Source: Corythucha ciliata (Eukaryota > Arthropoda > Insecta > Hemiptera > Tingidae). From it: 64,000 nucleotides of DNA. Every line of letters begins with the position of its first letter. Within the stretch, counting starts at the first letter, position 1. Below are positions 35,250 through 47,640 of this stretch, piece after piece. A program made the position numbers and the translations under genes. Where the stretch lies: assembly GCA_038030265.1 (NCBI GenBank), contig CM075940.1, positions 28,930,940-28,994,939 on the forward strand. The letters run 5' to 3'. The notes beneath the pieces are model-generated. The model did not search any database. It was not told the DNA's origin and saw only the letters and a list, made by a program, of their open reading frames with translations.

Positions 35250-35449
35250 TGTGCATAGAACTGATTTCCAGTTGGTCCCGGCATTTATTAAGAAAAGTCG
35301 TTTTGCGGATGTTTTTCCCCCTTCTCACGGGTTCAGTTGTTTCATTTATCGGCAATATGGGCGATAACTTTGGGGCCCTTTGTACCTTTCTTTTCTTAAT
35401 GTCGGCGAGGCTGACCTTGTCACAACTACACCGTGTCACTTAGTAGCAA

Positions 35450-35990
35450 AATTCAGTAGCTGATGAGCTCCCAGCAAATTATTTTCTCCTGGTCATTGAG
35501 CAACCCTTGAGGAGGTTATATCGTGCTAGGAGCTCGACTTCAGTCGAACATTCTCTCGTCAACAAGCTCTCAGTACATTTTTTCTCCGGATCATTAGAGG
35601 AGCAAATATTTCCAAAAACGACGGAACTTTGTCAATAACGACTGGCCTTGGATTCATATATTTTCAAAACCGACGACTTGGCCCCCGTTTTCAATATTTT
35701 GTACTAGCAGAAATGTGCTAAGAGCTTGATTTTCGTTAAAAATTGATTTACCAACCCGCTCTCAGCAAATTCCATTCTCCTAGTTGTTGGGGACCAAACC
35801 TTGTCAAAAATGACGATTTTCCCCTGATTTTCCAGTGTGATGCGGCGATTTCTTATCCATCGCATCGAGAGAATATAATGTGCTAGGAGCTCGGTTTCCG
35901 GTTAAAATTGCATTGACGACGAGCTCAATGCACATACTACTCTCATTGTCATTGGGAGCCAAAGCTTGGCAAAAACGACGGTTTTCTATG
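35450..35990. repeat. 164-bp satellite, block 3 (reverse orientation)
   Basis: Phrases attccattctcctagttgtt, ccagtgtgatgcggcgattt and gagaatataatgtgctagga match the reverse complement of block 1 and the plus sense of block 2. At least three diverged units are present. Confidence 0.72.
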
Positions 35991-35999
35991 ACGGGCAAT

Positions 36000-38900
36000 T
36001 TTTTCTAACCGAGTAACCTGTCCGTTTTGCCGAATTTGACAGTAGTTGCGTGGTTTGTCCAGCAAATTTTCTCCCCGCGTAAATTTGGAAACTGAAATAT
36101 GGAGGCCGCCCTGACAGGAAATAGGCGACCCGAGTCCCTGCCCCATTTCAGATTCCACCGCTCTTTTACTCGTGGGACCTGTTTTGACCCTTCTGCTGTG
36201 CCTATTAATTTTCCTTTGAGACACTGGCGCCGGTTTGAAGCATAAGCAAGCAACGTCGCTTTTTAATCGATTCATTCAGACCGGGTTTATTTGTCGAATG
36301 CACACTTTCCTATTAATGAAGAGAGGGATGCAATTTATAATTTTAAACGTAACGGGGCTCAATCATTATTAAATTTGTCAATTCCTCTTTCAATCAAGCC
36401 AATATTTTTCTTGTAATATTTCTATCACGAACGTACAGAGCCAGAGTTTGGGTGAATTTATAAATAACCCTTCCCTCCGCCTCTGTACCGTCCTTCTTAA
36501 CTGATCGTGGATGCATAATGCGAGTTTTACTGCATGCCATTTTTGCATTTCATCCACGTATTGAATATTATGGGTCATCGTGAGCTGCAAAATGAGAAAA
36601 CATTAATTATGTACAGTATAGTACCCTTCACGGTCATATAAGATCGCATGCTGAATGGTTAATTTTTAAAGAAACCAAGCCTACTAATTGTTATCGACCG
36701 AATTTAAAAACAGAATAAGATGGGAGTGATTTGTCATAATAGTTTTCCCTCTTTTTTTGGCTACTACTTCAGTATAATTCCCTTTCTTCAAAACATTTAC
36801 TCTTGTTTTTTCGACATCCAATTCTTTATCAAGGACCTATAACAACCTGGACTGCAATCAATTTTTTGTTTGTTATTTTATGTTTAAAAGTGAAACGTGG
36901 TCTGTTGATTCCAGGGAAATTCTCACACGTCTGATTGTTTCACAGAATTCAATAAACAATGATGAATACACCTCGCTGCAAGTGACAGTGATAACTAATG
37001 CCTGTCACCGCTATGGTCCTAATGAAACTCGCCTCGCTATATCAATTGATTTCAAAATAAAGGATTCGGTTATTTAAATTCTAAAGATTGGGTAGAGTGA
37101 AGGGAAGGCAGTTAAATTAATATTCCTATAGCGAGACCGACGTAAAAGAGGCTCAACTCCAATAGAACGCAATCACAAGAAGAAGCGCCATTTTCTTTAA
37201 AATCAATATTTGACGCGTAAATCATTGCCTCGAAACAGTATTTACGTCTGCTCTTAACAAGTTCCGGGTTTTTGTTGTTGGAAGCATATACACGCGAGAC
37301 CAAAAAATATATATATTATCCCGTAGGAGGATTAGAGATTTATACATCACCAATGTTTTTTGTTTCGTACTCTAAAATGTGACACTGTTTTCATTAATCA
37401 CAACGCAAAATGCATAAATATGTCACTTTCTCCGCTGAGTACTCGTGACGCCATTGTTCACTTGTAACTATGGTTAGAGGTAGCCCAGTGATTAAACTTG
37501 AAAGACTGATGTTATTCGAGTAGGAATAAATGGCTCGTCTAAAAACGGGTTCTCAAAACATCTCACTGTAACGGGCAGTTGAACGATTAATGGGAGTAAA
37601 GTATTTTACTTCAGTAGCCAAGTAGCTGTCTGCTAAGCTTATTTCTTAGTTAACAAAAATCTATTCTCTTCAATCACTAAATTAAGGTTAACCGTGACTA
37701 TATTAAATTCAATTGATAAAAATCTGTCTTTTGATTCACTAAGCATGCTAAAACCTCAAAAAGATTAAAAGTAAATCGACTGGAAATGTCCTGATTCAAT
37801 ACTTTAAAAAAGAGTGTTCTCTTGTTCCACCGAGATACACCGATCACCGTTGGCAAGCGACTCCCTTGATTTGATTTGCTACTAGGGTTACAGGAGACCC
37901 TTCAGTCTTGCCAGTTTCATCAATCCTCTTTTCAAACGCACTGTTTTTACTCGGCCAATAATATCCAGTCTTCAAGAGTTTATTCGTTTTGCAACACATT
38001 TACTGTCCACCAATGGTCAAAATTAACAGTTACTGGGAATTACAGAAGGCTTCGCGTTGTGCTTCAAAATTCCCGTCGGATTTACACATCTGAGCATCTA
38101 TTTAAATTTATTTCTTTTACTTGGTATATCAGCCATGTTTACTCAATTTTTTTTTTTTCCTCTTTCCGCAGTCAAAACATTGTGACACTCGGTTTAAAAC
38201 GGAAAAGAGTCAAGTTATTTTTCTCTAACCGCCGCCACCCGTGTTTTATCCCATTCTTTCCACCTCAAATACTGAAGAACAGAATCAACCATCACGAGGC
38301 GTCTCTAGGGCGTTTCTCAATTTAACGAGGATACATAGCCTTGAGGGCCTGCTATACTCTGTCGTTTTAACGAGATGGTCGCACTCTGTCTACCGAAGAG
38401 GGCGAAAGCTCTTTCCCGTGTCGGCGACGGCGGCGGCGTCGAGGGGAGCGTGTAGGTTGGGAATTGGTCGGATTGTGATTTTGGGGGAGATTAAAGCCCT
38501 TAAAAGATGTGGAATACACAAGGCGAGGCTGTCTCTTTCTGAATCACATTCCCCCCCTCCCCCCTAGATCATTTACGGATCTTTCAATGCATTCCTAGAA
38601 AACGGACACGGTATTCCCTCTGCCAATATACTGAAGAACTCGACTCTTGGAATTTTAAAGGTTCTAATTATCAGACAGTGTATCTCTGTTTTATCCCCCC
38701 ACTAGCAACACCTGCCAGTTCTGATGAATTGGGGAGGAATCTGTTAATTAGCTGACTTTTCTTTAAACTCAGGGCTCCCAGCGCGGGATGGCAATTAGAA
38801 ATGCACAAGCAGTTGTCAACCCTTACTGCGTTATGCCTAATTTTTCCAGTTTGTTTTTCTGTTCACACTCCTCAGACAACGAAACATTGTTTGATTTATG

Positions 38901-39350
38901 AAACATTTTTTTTTTTAAATAGGAAGCAGTAGTTATATCTCTGTGTTAGAGCCTTTACTCTTCAAAATCTCATTCAACAAACCACCGGCAAAAAAAAAAA
39001 AAAAGAATTGAAATAATAAAAACCTTGAGCATTAAAAGAAAAGCCATCATCTTAAACCCTAACGCAGATTTGAAAAGGATGAAGTTTGTAACTATTCTTT
39101 TCTAAAGCAGAAGTTTTCATCAAAGGAGAGTGCGTGATGAGAATTTCAGGCGTATAGAGCTGTAGAGTGAGAAGATGATGAGCGGTGTAAGGGACGGGGG
39201 GAGGGGTCACCGAGTATAATTGGAAATCGGTGAGAGGAGCTTCGACCGGGAAAGGTTTTGCATTTCATTCGGTAAAACACGTTCTGTCGTCTGACTATTG
39301 GCTTCAAGGCATCTGAATGACATGAATTTGAAAAAGGGAATATACGCGCA
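36000..39350. other. No recognisable feature
   Basis: Ordinary AT-rich sequence with one GC-richer patch at about 38380-38460. The 149-codon frame at 37876-38325 and the small frames around 36000-37300 lack protein-like composition or a known motif. This is the longest stretch in the window without evident repeats. Host intergenic or intronic DNA is a fair guess. Confidence 0.45.
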
Positions 39351-39487
39351 TTAGTGAAATTCAGGTAGTTCCTGGTGTAGTAAAGATAGACCTTTTGTTG
39401 AATAAGGTTTATTCGTTCAAAACAAACTAAATAAAAAGGGAAGTCATATGAAGATAAACAAAAGTGGAGGGGAGAAGAATCAACAAT

Positions 39488-39943
39488 TTAAAATTCTAGG
39501 ACATTCATCCCTCCTATGATGTAATCGTCGTGCCATCTAGGCGGTTTTCTTTCACGAGTTGAGTCTGATCTGACACGTGACCCGGCCGTTCTGTTTCGTC
39601 TGTAGGTGGTGAGGAACCCGAATGTAAGGAGAGTGTGACAACTTCTTCATGTGGATTTGGCTCAATAATTGGGACGTTGAGCCCGTTAGAGTGGACGATG
39701 GAGCAAGGTGACGAACTGAAACAGTAGTTTCACGGCCATCTGAAAGTTTCACATGAGCGTAGTCCGAATTACTTTCGAGCAACGTGACTTCTTCTACGAT
39801 TGGGTCGAACTTGCTTCGACGTGTGAATTTTCGAAGTAAAACTGGTCCAGGCTTACTTAACCACTCTGGTAGAGATGTGCCGATAGACGAACGACGCGTA
39901 TGGTGAAACATGCGGTCGTGAGGAGTAGAGTTAGTAGATGTAC
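39488..39943 (-). pseudogene. Gypsy-2 integrase C-terminus
   Basis: The 39552-39911 frame carries LPEWLSKPGPVLLRKF and SDGRETTVSVRHLAP, the GPY-like C-terminal region of Gypsy integrases. After a frame change a short tail, PPRWHDDYIIGG, ends at a stop at 39488. Its upstream end is cut by the Gypsy-1 LTR at 39944. The matching upstream half ends at 49617. Confidence 0.78.
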
Positions 39944-40178
39944 TGTTGTGTTTGGGTGGCGAAGGAGAAGGAGTGAAAATAATAATAATAACACTTTGTT
40001 TTTGAGCAAAGAATTAGAAAACTGTATTTTAAAATAGAAGGCCGGAATCGTACTGAAGGACGGTGAGCAAGAGGCATTAGGAGGCGCTTGCGCCGGGGAA
40101 TTCCTTATGCGTTGAGGAGTAAGGGAGAATGCTTATTTTACAGAAAATGGATAATTAAAAATGAATAAGAACATAACA
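39944..40178 (-). repeat. Gypsy-1 3' LTR (235 bp)
   Basis: It matches the other LTR with only two substitutions in 232 aligned bases (positions in aatagaagg and aaatggata). It contains a perfect 12-bp palindrome ggcgcttgcgcc and a short aat triplet run. The element side is preceded (minus strand) by a purine-rich gggagaa, as expected for the plus-strand primer. Confidence 0.93.
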
Positions 40179-40502
40179 ATTCTCCCAAGCGTAATATAAA
40201 AGCGGGGAAAAATAAGCATAGAAGTTAGAGTTCATGAAAATTGATACTTAACGCGAGAATAAAAAAAGGTTATACATTAAAATGAAAGAGAAAAAACTTT
40301 GAATTACACTTCACTCGCGCACATAATCGTTCATCCAATGCGGAGGTTTTCGTTCGCGCACTGGTCTCGGTGGTGTGCTGCGGGGCGTGCTGGGAGTGGC
40401 CGGCGTTGCTGCTTCCGAGGAGCGTGTAGGAGCTATTGAGTCGTCTTGTTCCGGATGAGTGTGATGATGCGGATACAGATTTCCGCCGTGGAAGAAACAT
40501 CG

Positions 40503-41661
40503 TTAGAGCAGGTGGTGGAGCAGGCCAGGAGGGGGGTAGTTCCCTTGAATTTGGAGCTGATGGGAGCGGTACCTCGCACGTGACGAGCTGATCGATGTGA
40601 CGTTTATAAGGATGTATCCATCGTCAAGCTTCACTGAATAATGGAGCTTCCCCATTTTCTTGGTGATGGTGCCAAATTTCCATTTATTTGAGCCAGTGTA
40701 GTTTCGTGATGCGACGCGGTCTCCCACGCGTAGATTGCGAGACGGGGGGAAAGAGAGAGAGGCGCCGTCAAAGGACGGAGTGGGGCGAAGTAAATCGAGA
40801 GGCGTGCGGAGTCGACGCTGGAACAGGAGCTCAGCAGGGGATTTTCCTTGAGCATTCGGAGTAGATCGCCATTGCAATTTTTCATGGAGCGTGCCGAAGC
40901 GGAGGAGAGCGAGGATAGTTTCTCTTTAAGGGTGCGGACCGATCGTTCGGTTTGACCGTTGGTAAACGTCTTGTAAGGAGCGATGAGCTGCTGGCGAATT
41001 CCGAACTTTGAGCAAAATGAACGGAATCTGTCGGACGTAAAGTTAGATGCGTTGTCCCTTACAATAGAGCGAGGGAGCCCAAATCGAGAAAAAATTGTGC
41101 GATTGTAGACTCAGAGGACGGAGCTGTGGCCGACATGAAAACTTCGGGCCATTTAGAGTAGGCGTCAATGACAACAAAGAAATAACAGCCGTCTTTGGGG
41201 CCGGCGTAATCGATGTGGAGCCATTGCCAAGGACCGGAGCGAGGTTCCCATGAGTGTAATGGAGCTTTAGACGGAGTATAACGAATTTCCATGCATGCGC
41301 GGCAGCTTTTAGCGACGGCCTCAATATCGCGGTCGATACCAGGCCAGTAGACATGTTGGCGGGCGAGCAATTTCATCTTTACAATTCCCGAATGACAAGA
41401 ATGGAGTTTGTCGAGAATCGTGGAGCGGAGGGGAGGGGGTATGTATACCCGATTTCCTCGAAAGATGATGCCTTGATCCGTTGAAAATTCGGGATCCTTG
41501 AAGCTTTTCGATTGAAGTTCCCGGAGCCGGTGAGCAGTTTCAGGACAAGTGCGGGTGGAATGAGCAAGTGTGTGATAATTGAGCATCTCGGACGAAATCT
41601 CATGGATATGAGCTATATTGAGTACGGAGTCTTCATCTGGTTTGTTGTTCTGAGGGAGCAA
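40503..41661 (-). pseudogene. Gypsy-1 integrase
   Basis: The open stretch 41661-41059 has the HHCC zinc region (HSCHSGIVKMKLLARQHVYW with a later CRACME) and the first DDE block WLHIDYAGPKDG with FFVVIDAYSKWPEVF. After a frame change near 41080 come IVRDNASNFTSD (second catalytic Asp) and NGQTERSVRTLKEKL (catalytic Glu). A further change near 40870 leads to 40877-40503 with GKSPAELLFQRRLRTPLD and RVGDRVASRNY, the C-terminal region. It would join element DNA to the chromosome; at least two frame changes disable it. Confidence 0.85.
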
Positions 41662-42045
41662 GGGAGCGGGTGCGCGGGATAGATAGTCAGCGTTCGCGTG
41701 CAGTTCGGATTTTGTAATCGAAACCGCTTAAAAAGGTAGCGTAGCGGATGAGACGGGAGGCGGACATGACAGGAAGTTTGGTTTGAGGAGCAAAAATATG
41801 GACCAAGGGCTTATTATCGCAAAGTAGTGTGAATTGTCTGCCATATAAGTAGTTGTATAGCTTTTTGATGGCCCATTAGATAGCCGTAGCTTCCCGATCC
41901 AATTGAGAGTAGTTCATTTCCGTTTTTGTAAGAGCACGTGAGATGAAAGCTATTGGTCTCTCACAGCCGTTGACGATGTGCGATAGATTTCCAGATATGC
42001 CAGTCGGACTGGCGTCCGTGGCGAGCGTAATAGTGAGGGGTCGTA
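41660..42045 (-). pseudogene. Gypsy-1 RNase H
   Basis: In a frame different from the RT ORF the minus strand reads TDASPTGISGNLSH, RPIAFISRALTKTE and NYSQLDREATAI, then a stop (TAA) near 41880, then WAIKKLYNYLYGRQFTLLCD and PQTKLPVMSASR. These are RNase H landmarks of Gypsy elements (TDAS, E in DREA, D in LLCDNKPL). It is broken by a frameshift and a stop. Confidence 0.8.
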
Positions 42046-42933
42046 TGGTGCAAGTGTGCGGGGGCTAGCGATTTCAGACTTAAGTTTCTTGAATGCCTGT
42101 TCACATTTGTGGTCCCATAGAAATTTTGAGTTCTTTTCTAATAATCTCCGTAACGTTGCAGTGGTTGTCGCGACATCTGGGAGGAATTTTGCGTAGAACA
42201 TTACTAACCCAAGGAAGGAGCGGATTTCATCGCTGGTTTGTGGGCGAGGAGCTTTTTGGATGGCGTTGATTTTATCTGAGGTCTTTTTCAGCCCATCGGC
42301 TGTGATAAGATGGCCTAGATAGTGTACTTCTTGTTCGAAGAAAAAACATTTGTCTTTGTTGAGGTGTAAATCGAGTTCTGCGAGCTTGTCGAGACACTTA
42401 AATAAGCGCTCCTTGCGCTGTTGAATTGTTGGACCTTGAATAATGATGTCATCGAAGTATACAGCAAGGCCTGGAATGCCTTGAAATGCCTGGTCCATGA
42501 TTTTTTGAAATTCATTTGGAGCTGTTTTGATGCCGAAAGGTAATTTGTTCATTTTGTATGTGCCTCGGTGTGTGGCGATGGCCATGATTTTGGAGCTGTC
42601 GGAGTCCATTTTGACGTTTAAATATGCTTTGTGTATGTCAAGCTTGCAGAAGTAACGGCCACCCTGGAGCTTATGGAATAGGTCTTCGATGAGCGGAATG
42701 GGGTATCTGACGTCTTGAAGAGCAGGATTGACTGTGTTTTTGTAATCGACGCAGAGCCTGACGGATTTGTCAGGTTTCGGAACGAGAACGAGGGGGCTTC
42801 CCCAGTCACTGTGATCCGTTTTCTGTATTACGTCTTGAGCTTCGAGAGAGTCCAGTTCTTCGTTTACTTTGTCAAGAAGAGCATATGGTACCGAGCGAGC
42901 CTTGATATAAACTGGTTTAGTGTTCGGGAGCAA
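41950..42933 (-). pseudogene. Gypsy-1 reverse transcriptase
   Basis: A 327-residue open stretch with WGSPLVLVPKPDKSVRLCVD, FCKLDIHKAYLNVK (first catalytic Asp), MNKLPFGIKTAPNEFQ, AVYFDDIII (catalytic Asp pair), HYLGHLITADGL and RSFLGLVMFYAKFLPD. The last residues are out of frame, and the RNase H continues in another frame. Between 42933 and 43166 the RT N-terminal and linker region is not continuously open. Confidence 0.88.
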
Positions 42934-43165
42934 GCGTAAAGAGCAGGAAATGCCGGGAATGGAGCCGATTTTCTTTTTAAATAGTGGAGCATAACGCGTG
43001 AATATGTCGTTCTTTAACTTGGTCAGTCATTCGTTTTGTAGATGATTAATGCTTTGAATAGTGAGTCCAATGGAGCGCATCCAGCTTCTGCCCAGAATAG
43101 TCGCAGAAGGTGAGTCAACAATGTAGAGCAAGAGCTTTCCGGAATAATTGCGGAGGTATACGAGC

Positions 43166-44302
43166 TTACCCAACGGGCTTAAAAATTTCGCCAGTGTAAG
43201 TTTTGAAGGATAATGTGGGCTGTTGGAGCGGGATGTTTATTTGGAGCTTTTCGTAAGCGTTTTTGTTCATACTGCTGACTGGACTTCCGCTGTCAACTTC
43301 GAATGGAACCACTTTTGAATTTATGTGCACCGGAATAATAAATTTATCGTTAGAAGGGCTATCGGTTTTGAGCACAGGGAGCACGTTGACTTTATTTATT
43401 TCGAATTCCGGACTTTCGTCTTCCTCGTCTTCGTCTTGTGTAGAATTGTGGCGAACTGATCTGTAACCAATTGCTTTGCCTAATTTCATATTTTGGGTGA
43501 GCGTGAGGATGCATACACGAGCAAGATGACCTTTTTTTTTACAAGACGAGCACTTGAGCTGAGAGAGTGAGCATTTACATTCTGACATTCTGTGGTTGTT
43601 TTTCCCACAGCGTAGGCAATAACCCGCAAGACCTAATTTCTCGTAATCTACTCGGTCTCGTTTAGAGTTGGGTTTTTTATATCCTGAGGTGAGCGATAAG
43701 ATGTGGGTGGTGCGGGGGCTGACGTTCGGTTGATTGGAGCGGTTTTCATTTGTTTTCGTTATTTTGTAGCATGGTGCATTTGTGTATTGTTGAGGATTAG
43801 AAATTATTTTATTTCCGGCTTGTGAAGCTTCAAGAGCCCTGTCGAACGTTAATTCTTTTTCCTGGAGGAGCTTTTCTCTTATGTTTGAGTCATGCAACCC
43901 ACGTATAAATTGAGCGCATAGAAAGAGGGAGTCGAGCGGTTTCTTACAGTCTGGGGCGGGGCAGTGGAAGTCACATGCGAGCGTAAGCTGTTTTAACTCG
44001 GCAAGATAAGCGGCAATGGACTCGTTAGGAGACTAAACCCGGCTTATGAGCAATGATGTCATTTATTTTAGGAGCGAGATGATTTTTTAATAACGTAAAG
44101 TAAGTATGTAAGACAAGCTCGATATAACTTTTTTCGTTTGGCTTCTCCGGAGCGGTTAGAGACGAAAGGAGCTGAAAATATTTACTGCCGATACAATTAA
44201 GGAGGATTTGAGCACGAAGAGCGTCTGTTTCTTTTGATTCTCCAACAATCTTCTTTAGTTGAAAGAAATTTTTCAGCCTGTCAATGTATGAGCTAATGGA
44301 TT
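43166..44302 (-). pseudogene. Gypsy-1 gag (capsid, zinc knuckles) and protease
   Basis: The capsid part (about 44302-43900) reads SSYIDRLKNFFQLKKI and later LLKNHLAPKI, broken by a frame change and stop near 44030. The open stretch 43897-43166 carries two CCHC zinc knuckles, CLRCGKNNHRMSEC and CSSCKKKGHLARVC. It then has an aspartic protease start with FEVDSGSPVSSM, the DSG motif being the catalytic aspartate. The N-terminal capsid lies beyond the inserted transposon, at about 48009-48120. Virus-like particle protein and polyprotein protease by family; inactive here. Confidence 0.82.
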
Positions 44303-44771
44303 CTTTGAATAAGGAACTTGCACATTTTTCGGAATATTTTTTTCTTTTTTAATATTGAATTCCAAATATTTTATATTGCAGTAAGTTTTATCCCCAAAAA
44401 CAGAAAAATTGAATTTTAAGGATTTTTTAAAACTTTGGATTTTTAAATGGCCCCCCAACCACCCCCCTTTCCAGAGGCCAACTTGTATTCATCATGACGT
44501 CACAGGACGCTCTCATGAATAATCCTACGTATTACTGATGCATAAAGGAAATGATCCTTCAAATTTTGGGGGTATTTTATATTTAAAATTCAACTGAGAT
44601 GGCCTGTGGTCATAGATTTCCATCAGGTACCTAATATCGAAGTTAATCTGAGCTTTTATGAGAAGCGAACACTATCACTAAGTTGAAAACGTTGATAACA
44701 AAGCGTGAGATTTACCGTGGCACATTTGAGCAGTTTTAAGTTACCCGTTCGTTCTATTTGTTTATTAACAA

Positions 44772-45467
44772 TTATTTATTGTGTATAGTGATTTGTGCAG
44801 TGTTTTTAGTGTAACTATTTTGTTTTGTGCCGTCGGAGATTGTGGGTAATATATTACCAGGAAATGCAGCCGCGTGAGGGATTCGGCTTTGTAAACTCAG
44901 AAGCCCACAAATACAGGTTATAATCAAGTCCACGTATGGCACAAGTTTGGTGTCAAGCGTCGAGTGGGGAGTGACCATTTTAAACTCTCGTACCCTGCCT
45001 ATGACTCTCTCGATATGAATCCTTAAGCTTGATATTTTGCAAGATTCTGTTACATCTTTTTTCGATAATTTCACCCCTGCTGCTACGCTTGGGGGGCGAA
45101 GCAATGTTGCACCCAGACCAGTTAAAACAGGGCTCACTTGCTTAAATCCCCTGTCAGCCAAGACCTGGTCTCCTGGTTTAATGTTCTTCAGATAACCGCT
45201 CTCAACCAGAATGTTGTAATCTGATATTCTTGCTCCGTAACCCTGTGATATAAAATTAACAAAACCATTAGGAGTACAAGAAATCAGAAATTTGATCGTG
45301 TTACACCCGTAATATTCTGACCAGGTCAACGCTTGATTGAAAGCACCACTCGGTCTTTCTATTTGCACTTCAAAGCAGTCAACAATTGACACAACCCTAG
45401 AATAATTTTTGCGGAACGGAATCGGAAGTCTGACATACATCTTCTCTTTTAAAGGCCAAAAAATCAA
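44772..45467 (-). pseudogene. DDE_Tnp_4 transposase catalytic domain
   Basis: A 231-residue open stretch. The catalytic triad is recognisable: D30 in VSIVDCFEVQIERP, D105 in QVLADRGFK and E153 in RIHIERVIGR. Other family landmarks are NTIKFLISCTPNGFVNFIS, GARISDYNI and GLGATLLRPP. It would cut and rejoin transposon ends. It is one frame away from the upstream helix-turn-helix piece (overlap at 45464-45467), so a one-base change or a missed intron separates them. The domain itself is intact. Confidence 0.85.
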
Positions 45468-46625
45468 CTTCTGAGTTCAGTCGCGATGAGATGCACCGAA
45501 TGGCTAAATATTCTAGATATACTTCCCTCCGACAAACCAAAATCGTCGCCCAGAAGAGCGAATTCATGATTCGTCTTAAACTTTTTAAGGACAATCATAA
45601 CGTCCCGATCTGAAACTCCGGTGGCTCCAGTTAAAACTTTAATAATAAAATAACAGTCTCTAGGAACCCCTAAGTATCGTTTTGGATTCAGTTCAATTAT
45701 AGTTTTAGTCACTTGACAGCATCTTTCTTTGAAGATTCTGACGGCTTCCTCTTTCGCGATCGAAGAATGTGATGAAGTGGACGACGAAGAAACTACAAAT
45801 GAAGAAGAAGACGTGGAGACCACACTTTCTTCTTGGAAATTAGCAACGTCACTCATTACATTTTGTTCGTTTTCCTCAACCGATAATCGCATTTTTTTCC
45901 TTTTAGACGAAGAATCCGAGCACGCTTCAGTCTTAAGTGGGGAAGTTGTGACCGACGAAAACTCTGGTTGAACTTGAAAGGTTTTGCTTCGGACCTAAAC
46001 GTGCGTTTGTGTGCCCACACTCGTCCCATGCGGGCGTACCTGAACTCCTGAAGGAAGACACGAACATTTTTATTAATAAGATCATGATACGGAAGAATAG
46101 CGGTTAACAAGTTGATAACTGCACTGTAATCCACCTTGTTCGCATACATGTGGAAGGAGGGAACATAAAGCATCGCATTCTTGAAGTAAATATTCATCGG
46201 GAGAAGGATCAGTCGCTGTGCAGGGATTTTCCGGCGCCTGAAAACTTTCCTCCGATACTGAAGAAGCAATATCTTGTTGATATTCGCGATCTGTAACCAC
46301 ATGAAAATTAAATAAATAAAAAGGCGGAAAGAGGGCAAAAATTAGTCGCAAATACCACATAAGGTGAACGGGGGGGGAGAAGGGGGGTTTAAGAACGTTT
46401 CGAAAGCTTGGAAAACTTATTTCCTTTGAAGTTGGTCATAGGGCTAAGGGACGAAATTGTTGTTTTAAATGTGAAAGCTAATTCAAAGAATACAATAATG
46501 ACGCTACCTTGGCTAACGACGCTACTGTGAGAGTCCATCAAGTCCTTTACAATTTCCATTCGTTTCAATTTTTCCAAAACTGTTTTCCGAGGCCTCTTTC
46601 CTGAAAATGAAAACGGATCAGATTC
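45464..46625 (-). pseudogene. Transposase middle part with helix-turn-helix, several exons
   Basis: Coding-like pieces lie at about 46625-46510 (KRPRKTVLEKLKRMEIVKDL), about 46300-46080 (ATDPSPDEYLLQECDALC) and 45892-45464. The last contains a serine-rich linker and then LSEGSISRIFSHSV, the recognition part of the helix-turn-helix that precedes DDE_Tnp_4 domains. Gaps between pieces may be introns. Confidence 0.6.
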
Positions 46626-46809
46626 CCTCATGCACCAGGGATAGAAGATAGGGCTGAGGTGTCAATGAGTGGCTGGTCCATGGCAACGTCAGCCATCTCA
46701 GTTTTACTGATTTTTCAGGAGAGCCATAAAGCCGTTAAATATTACAATACGTCATTTATGTGGTTGACGTTGAAAGAAAAAAAAAAAAAAAAAATACGTA
46801 CTTGTAACA

Positions 46810-47261
46810 AGTCGAGATGTTTGGCAATCAAACTTTGAGGTTACGACGCCAGGTCGAAGCTGAATGCGAGTCATTGAACTAGGACCAAAAGTTCTCACAT
46901 ACATTAAGTTTTCCACGTCATTTTCGAGCTAGATGTTCAAAAATAATTTATGTACAAATTGAAAATGGACTATATTCTAGTGGCATATTAAGTTTAAACT
47001 TACATTGAAGTGGTCTTCGCAACAATAAATCGTTGATTTAAACGACGCAGGAGTTAGTTCTTCGCGTCGGGACGCTCTAAACCATTTGGTTCTATCCGGG
47101 TCTCTTTTCGGTACCGATATAAACAACTTATCGGGAGTCGAAAAAGTAGTGTTTTGGCATTGTGGCACAAAACAATATTTATAATTGTTCTTCTTATCCA
47201 TTGTCACTAAAGAACGAAGACCGGAAAGAAAAATAAACGAACCACACTGTTGACGACTCAA
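46810..47261 (-). pseudogene. THAP DNA-binding domain of the DDE transposon (two exons)
   Basis: The first segment (47261 to about 47005) gives YCFVPQCQN, the first two zinc ligands, DRTKWFRASRRE, and TIYCCEDHF with the second Cys-His pair, as in THAP domains. The second segment (about 46930-46810), in another frame after a likely intron, gives GPSSMTRIQLRPGVVTSKFD, the usual C-terminal part. THAP domains bind transposon ends by zinc-dependent sequence recognition. Splice sites were judged by frame only. Confidence 0.7.
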
Positions 47262-47280
47262 TGGCAGCCACTACTAGGCT

Positions 47281-47640
47281 TTAATAAGAGTACCAAGTAG
47301 TACTGCGTGAAACGAGTGGGAAATTACTATCGGATATCAAGAAATAAATTCTCAATATCTCGCAGGAGGATTGATGGAAAGTCGAGCAAACGAGCTCTTC
47401 CGGGACTCGCCAAAGGTATGAAGGTGTCGAGGAAATAGAGCGAAAGATCGGCGTTCTGAAAAGAACGATTGAAATGAGGCAGGAATTGAGACCCAAAGAA
47501 AATAGTCACTAGAAAATACAACTGAGAAATCAGGACAAATCGTAACTCCGGAACACGAGTAAACAACACAAGCAGAAAAACGGTTATGGAAATCAACCCA
47601 ATCAAGAAACGTGAGAGGTAGGTTATTGCTAGGTTGCGTA
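47281..47640. repeat. Transposon 5' region shared with 21420-21750
   Basis: See the matching entry near 21420. Here it lies between the THAP exon and the right end of the transposon. The plus frame reads EGVEEIERKIGVLKRTIE, coiled-coil-like, but short and broken. Confidence 0.6.

Noticed and set aside
37876..38325. 149-codon plus-strand frame
   Set aside because: Composition is like translated AT-rich DNA with runs of F, S and I, no motif, and no neighbouring gene structure.
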